From Prevotella sp. CAG:755 (lineage in GTDB: Bacteria; Bacteroidota; Bacteroidia; Bacteroidales; Bacteroidaceae), in assembly GCA_000431275.1 (NCBI GenBank), contig HF989203.1, positions 1 to 25,862 of the forward strand: 25,862 bases of DNA, given 5' to 3'. This document shows positions 24,106 through 25,862 of the stretch, in pieces (within the stretch, counting starts at the first letter, position 1; the number at the start of each line of letters is the position of its first letter). Both the position numbers and the translations under genes were made by a program. The notes beneath the pieces are model-generated. The model was not told the origin of the DNA. It ran no database searches and saw only the letters and a program-made list of their open reading frames with translations.

Positions 24106-25491
24106 ATGGATTTTTACGACTTAGACCTCAACGACAGCGTCCTCGACGCTCTCGATGCCATGCGCTTCGAGACTTGCACGCCAGTGCAGGAAAAATGCAT
24201 ACCGCCACTCCTTGAAGGACGCGACCTTATCGGCGTGGCGCAGACCGGTACGGGAAAGACGGCAGCCTACCTGCTCCCCATCCTGAGCCGACTGGCCGAC
24301 GGCGGCTTCCCCGCCGATGCGGTCAACTGCCTCATTATGGCACCCACCCGCGAACTGGCCCAGCAAATCGACCAGGCCATGGAAGGATTCTCATACTTCC
24401 TGAACGTGTCGAGCGTGGCCGTCTACGGCGGCAACGATGGCGTACGCTTCGAGCAGGAACGGCGTGGGCTCAAACTCGGCGCCGACGTCATCATCGCGAC
24501 CCCCGGCCGCCTCATCTCCCACCTGGCCATGGGAGGAATCGACCTTTCCCGCACGTCGTTCTTCGTCCTCGACGAAGCCGACCGCATGCTCGACATGGGA
24601 TTCAGCGACGACATCCTCCAAATCGAAAAAGCCCTTCCCAAAGAACGGCAGACTATCCTCTTCTCCGCCACCATGCCTGAGAAAATCGTGGAATTGGCCA
24701 AGACCATCATGAACGACCCGGTCGAAGTGAAAATCGCTGTCTCCAAACCTGCCGAAAAAATACAGCAGAGCGCCTATGTCTGCCGCGATGCGCAGAAAGT
24801 ACCTATTCTGAAACAGATGTTCCGCGAGACAGCGCCCGAACGCGTCATCATCTTCGCCTCGTCAAAGCAGAAAGTGAAAGAACTGAACGTGGTGCTCAAA
24901 CGCCACGGCTTCAATGCCGAAGCCATGCATTCCGACCTCGATCAGAAAGAGCGCGACGACGTGATGCTCCGCTTCAAGAACCGGCAGGTCGGCATCCTCG
25001 TTGCCACGGACATCGTGTCGCGCGGCATAGATATCGACGACATCCAGCTCGTCGTCAATTTCGACGTGCCCCACGACGCCGAAGACTACGTGCACCGCAT
25101 CGGCCGCACAGCACGGGCAGGCCGCGGCGGACGCGCCGTCACCTTTGTGAACGAAAAAGACATGCCGAAATTCCGAGCCATCGAACGCTTCCTCGAAAAG
25201 ACCATCACACGCAATCCCCTTCCGGACGGAATGACTGCACCCGAGGAAGCCGCACACGTCGCCGGCGGCAAACGCCGAGGACACGGACAAGAACGCGGGA
25301 AACGCCACGACGGACGGAGACGGAGCGGGCGCAACCGCCAAGACAAACGCCCTGCCGACCAAGCGCAAGCCAACGCGCAGACCACGAAAGCGGAAGCCAC
25401 CAGCCCCCAGAAGACATCGCAGCGTCCGCCACGCCCCAACCAACGTCGCCATTCACCCGGCAAGAACGACGGAAATACGTCCCAAGCCTGA
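24106..25491 (+). CDS. DEAD-box ATP-dependent RNA helicase (RhlE-like)
   Basis: It unwinds short RNA duplexes using ATP and is likely to act in ribosome assembly or RNA turnover. From the ATG at 24106 the protein has 461 residues. Motifs in order: Q motif (FETCTPVQEKCIPPLL), I AQTGTGKT (45-52), Ia PTRELAQQ, ATPGRLI, II DEAD (156-159), III SAT, then in the second RecA domain IIFASSK, VATDIVSRGIDID and HRIGRTARAGRGG (330-342). The last 75 residues are a basic, Gly/Arg/Gln-rich disordered tail, common in RhlE-type proteins and probably RNA-binding. The frame extends to a GTG at 24085, but MDFYDLDLNDSVLDAL is the usual family start. It is the last gene of the lon block, 30 bases after the permease, and a strong hairpin follows. 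Confidence 0.95.
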   Translation: MDFYDLDLNDSVLDALDAMRFETCTPVQEKCIPPLLEGRDLIGVAQTGTGKTAAYLLPILSRLADGGFPADAVNCLIMAPTRELAQQIDQAMEGFSYFLNVSSVAVYGGNDGVRFEQERRGLKLGADVIIATPGRLISHLAMGGIDLSRTSFFVLDEADRMLDMGFSDDILQIEKALPKERQTILFSATMPEKIVELAKTIMNDPVEVKIAVSKPAEKIQQSAYVCRDAQKVPILKQMFRETAPERVIIFASSKQKVKELNVVLKRHGFNAEAMHSDLDQKERDDVMLRFKNRQVGILVATDIVSRGIDIDDIQLVVNFDVPHDAEDYVHRIGRTARAGRGGRAVTFVNEKDMPKFRAIERFLEKTITRNPLPDGMTAPEEAAHVAGGKRRGHGQERGKRHDGRRRSGRNRQDKRPADQAQANAQTTKAEATSPQKTSQRPPRPNQRRHSPGKNDGNTSQA

Positions 25492-25521
25492 CTTCCGTCA
25501 CTTACAGTCCCACATCCAAGT

Positions 25522-25554
25522 GGCATCGCTGTCTCCGACTGAGACAGCGATGCC
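25522..25554 (+). terminator. Strong hairpin after the helicase gene, probable terminator
   Basis: GGCATCGCTGTCTC pairs perfectly over 14 bases with GAGACAGCGATGCC around a five-base loop (CGACT). It starts 30 bases after the helicase stop. The bases after it (CCTTGCG) are not a T run, so it may act as a 3'-end stabiliser or a non-canonical terminator. Confidence 0.65.
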
Positions 25555-25736
25555 CCTTGCGTATACTTCAAAACCCTTTCAGGTATGTGGAAGAGCCTAT
25601 GAGCCAACAGAAAAAATGACCATACTTGCGGAAAATACGTCCACACTACGACAGATAACATGAGAACCCGCACACATAAATGTCATCAATAAACACTTTT
25701 CCCCACTCAGCTTACTGGCATAAGCAAAATAAGCAC

Positions 25737-25744
25737 TAAATTTG
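25737..25744 (+). promoter_or_regulatory. Outward-facing -7 box near the right end
   Basis: TAAATTTG fully matches TAnnTTTG and points towards the right window edge. No TTTG/TTG is found 19-21 bases upstream. If real, it would start transcription near 25751, with the end repeat about 80 bases downstream. The gene it served is not in the window. Confidence 0.35.
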
Positions 25745-25828
25745 CGACGGTCGACAACAAGGATGTGGCTAAACGACAAAAGAAAAGCATATCACGCCCC
25801 TAGCATCGGCCAACAAACTTATCACATT

Positions 25829-25858
25829 TCTTGAGTTCAACTTATAAATGCAACTTTT
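25829..25858. repeat. Right copy of the 30-bp inverted repeat shared by both window ends
   Basis: This is the exact reverse complement of bases 1-30. Four further bases (TGGG) follow to the window edge. Read outward it starts TCTTGAGTTCAACTTATAAA, which would be the outer tip of an insertion sequence lying to the right. No transposase is visible. Confidence 0.75.
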
Positions 25859-25862
25859 TGGG

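Larger units (their letters stand above)
25492..25828. other. Gene-free right flank
   Basis: I see no supportable gene in these 337 bases. A 60-codon frame on the - strand (25779-25597) has no recognisable content. The stretch holds the hairpin at 25522-25554 and an outward-facing -7 box at 25737-25744, then meets the end repeat at 25829. Confidence 0.6.

Noticed and set aside
1..25862. CRISPR array, phage genes, toxin-antitoxin or defence system, tRNA or rRNA
   Set aside because: I looked for spaced direct repeats, integrases, short paired genes and tRNA-like cloverleaf segments and saw none. The only regular repeats are the MORN units and the 21-base units.

Overview
The window is ordinary chromosomal DNA of a Bacteroidota bacterium, most likely a moderately GC-rich member of the Bacteroidales (Prevotellaceae-like). 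The evidence is Bacteroidota-type promoter boxes (TAnnTTTG, once with TTTG 19 bases upstream) in place of E. coli-type ones, A-rich leaders with little Shine-Dalgarno signal, a type IX secretion (type B) C-terminal sorting domain, a eukaryote-like glycogen branching enzyme, a Tgt that lacks most of its zinc cysteines, and a six-domain ribosomal protein S1. The genus is an inference.

Layout. (1) 234-7805, + strand: class A penicillin-binding protein, kdsB (CMP-Kdo synthesis), a secreted MORN-repeat protein, glgB, and a five-helix membrane protein resembling the DUF6057 family. Spacing of 6-74 bases suggests one transcript centred on envelope building and glycogen. (2) 7806-8228: gene-free, with two hairpins. 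(3) 8229-12307, - strand: a small T9SS-sorted protein, then uvrA and ybaK, with gaps of 6 and 11 bases. (4) 12481-14268, - strand: rpsA, with a very clear promoter and terminator. (5) 14456-14968, + strand: a small lipoprotein whose terminator lies inside the 3' end of the converging gene. (6) 14986-17210, - strand: a YihY/BrkB membrane protein followed by a BadF-type sugar kinase. (7) 17211-17752: divergent spacer with a decayed 21-base tandem repeat. (8) 17753-19060, + strand: secreted GH88 unsaturated glucuronyl hydrolase. (9) 19181-25491, + strand: lon, tgt, an LptF/LptG permease and a DEAD-box RNA helicase, closely packed and ending in a 14-bp perfect hairpin.

The first 30 bases of the window reappear as an exact inverted copy at 25829-25858. 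With housekeeping genes between them, the simplest reading is that the window is a contig broken at two copies of one insertion sequence, of which only the terminal inverted repeat is visible. No transposase is present.

I found no rRNA, tRNA, CRISPR array, prophage, toxin-antitoxin pair or defence system, and no gene cluster that looks like an undescribed system. The points most worth a second look are the end repeats, the MORN protein between kdsB and glgB, the T9SS-sorted protein heading the uvrA operon, the metal-site changes in Tgt and UvrA, and the DUF6057-like protein.
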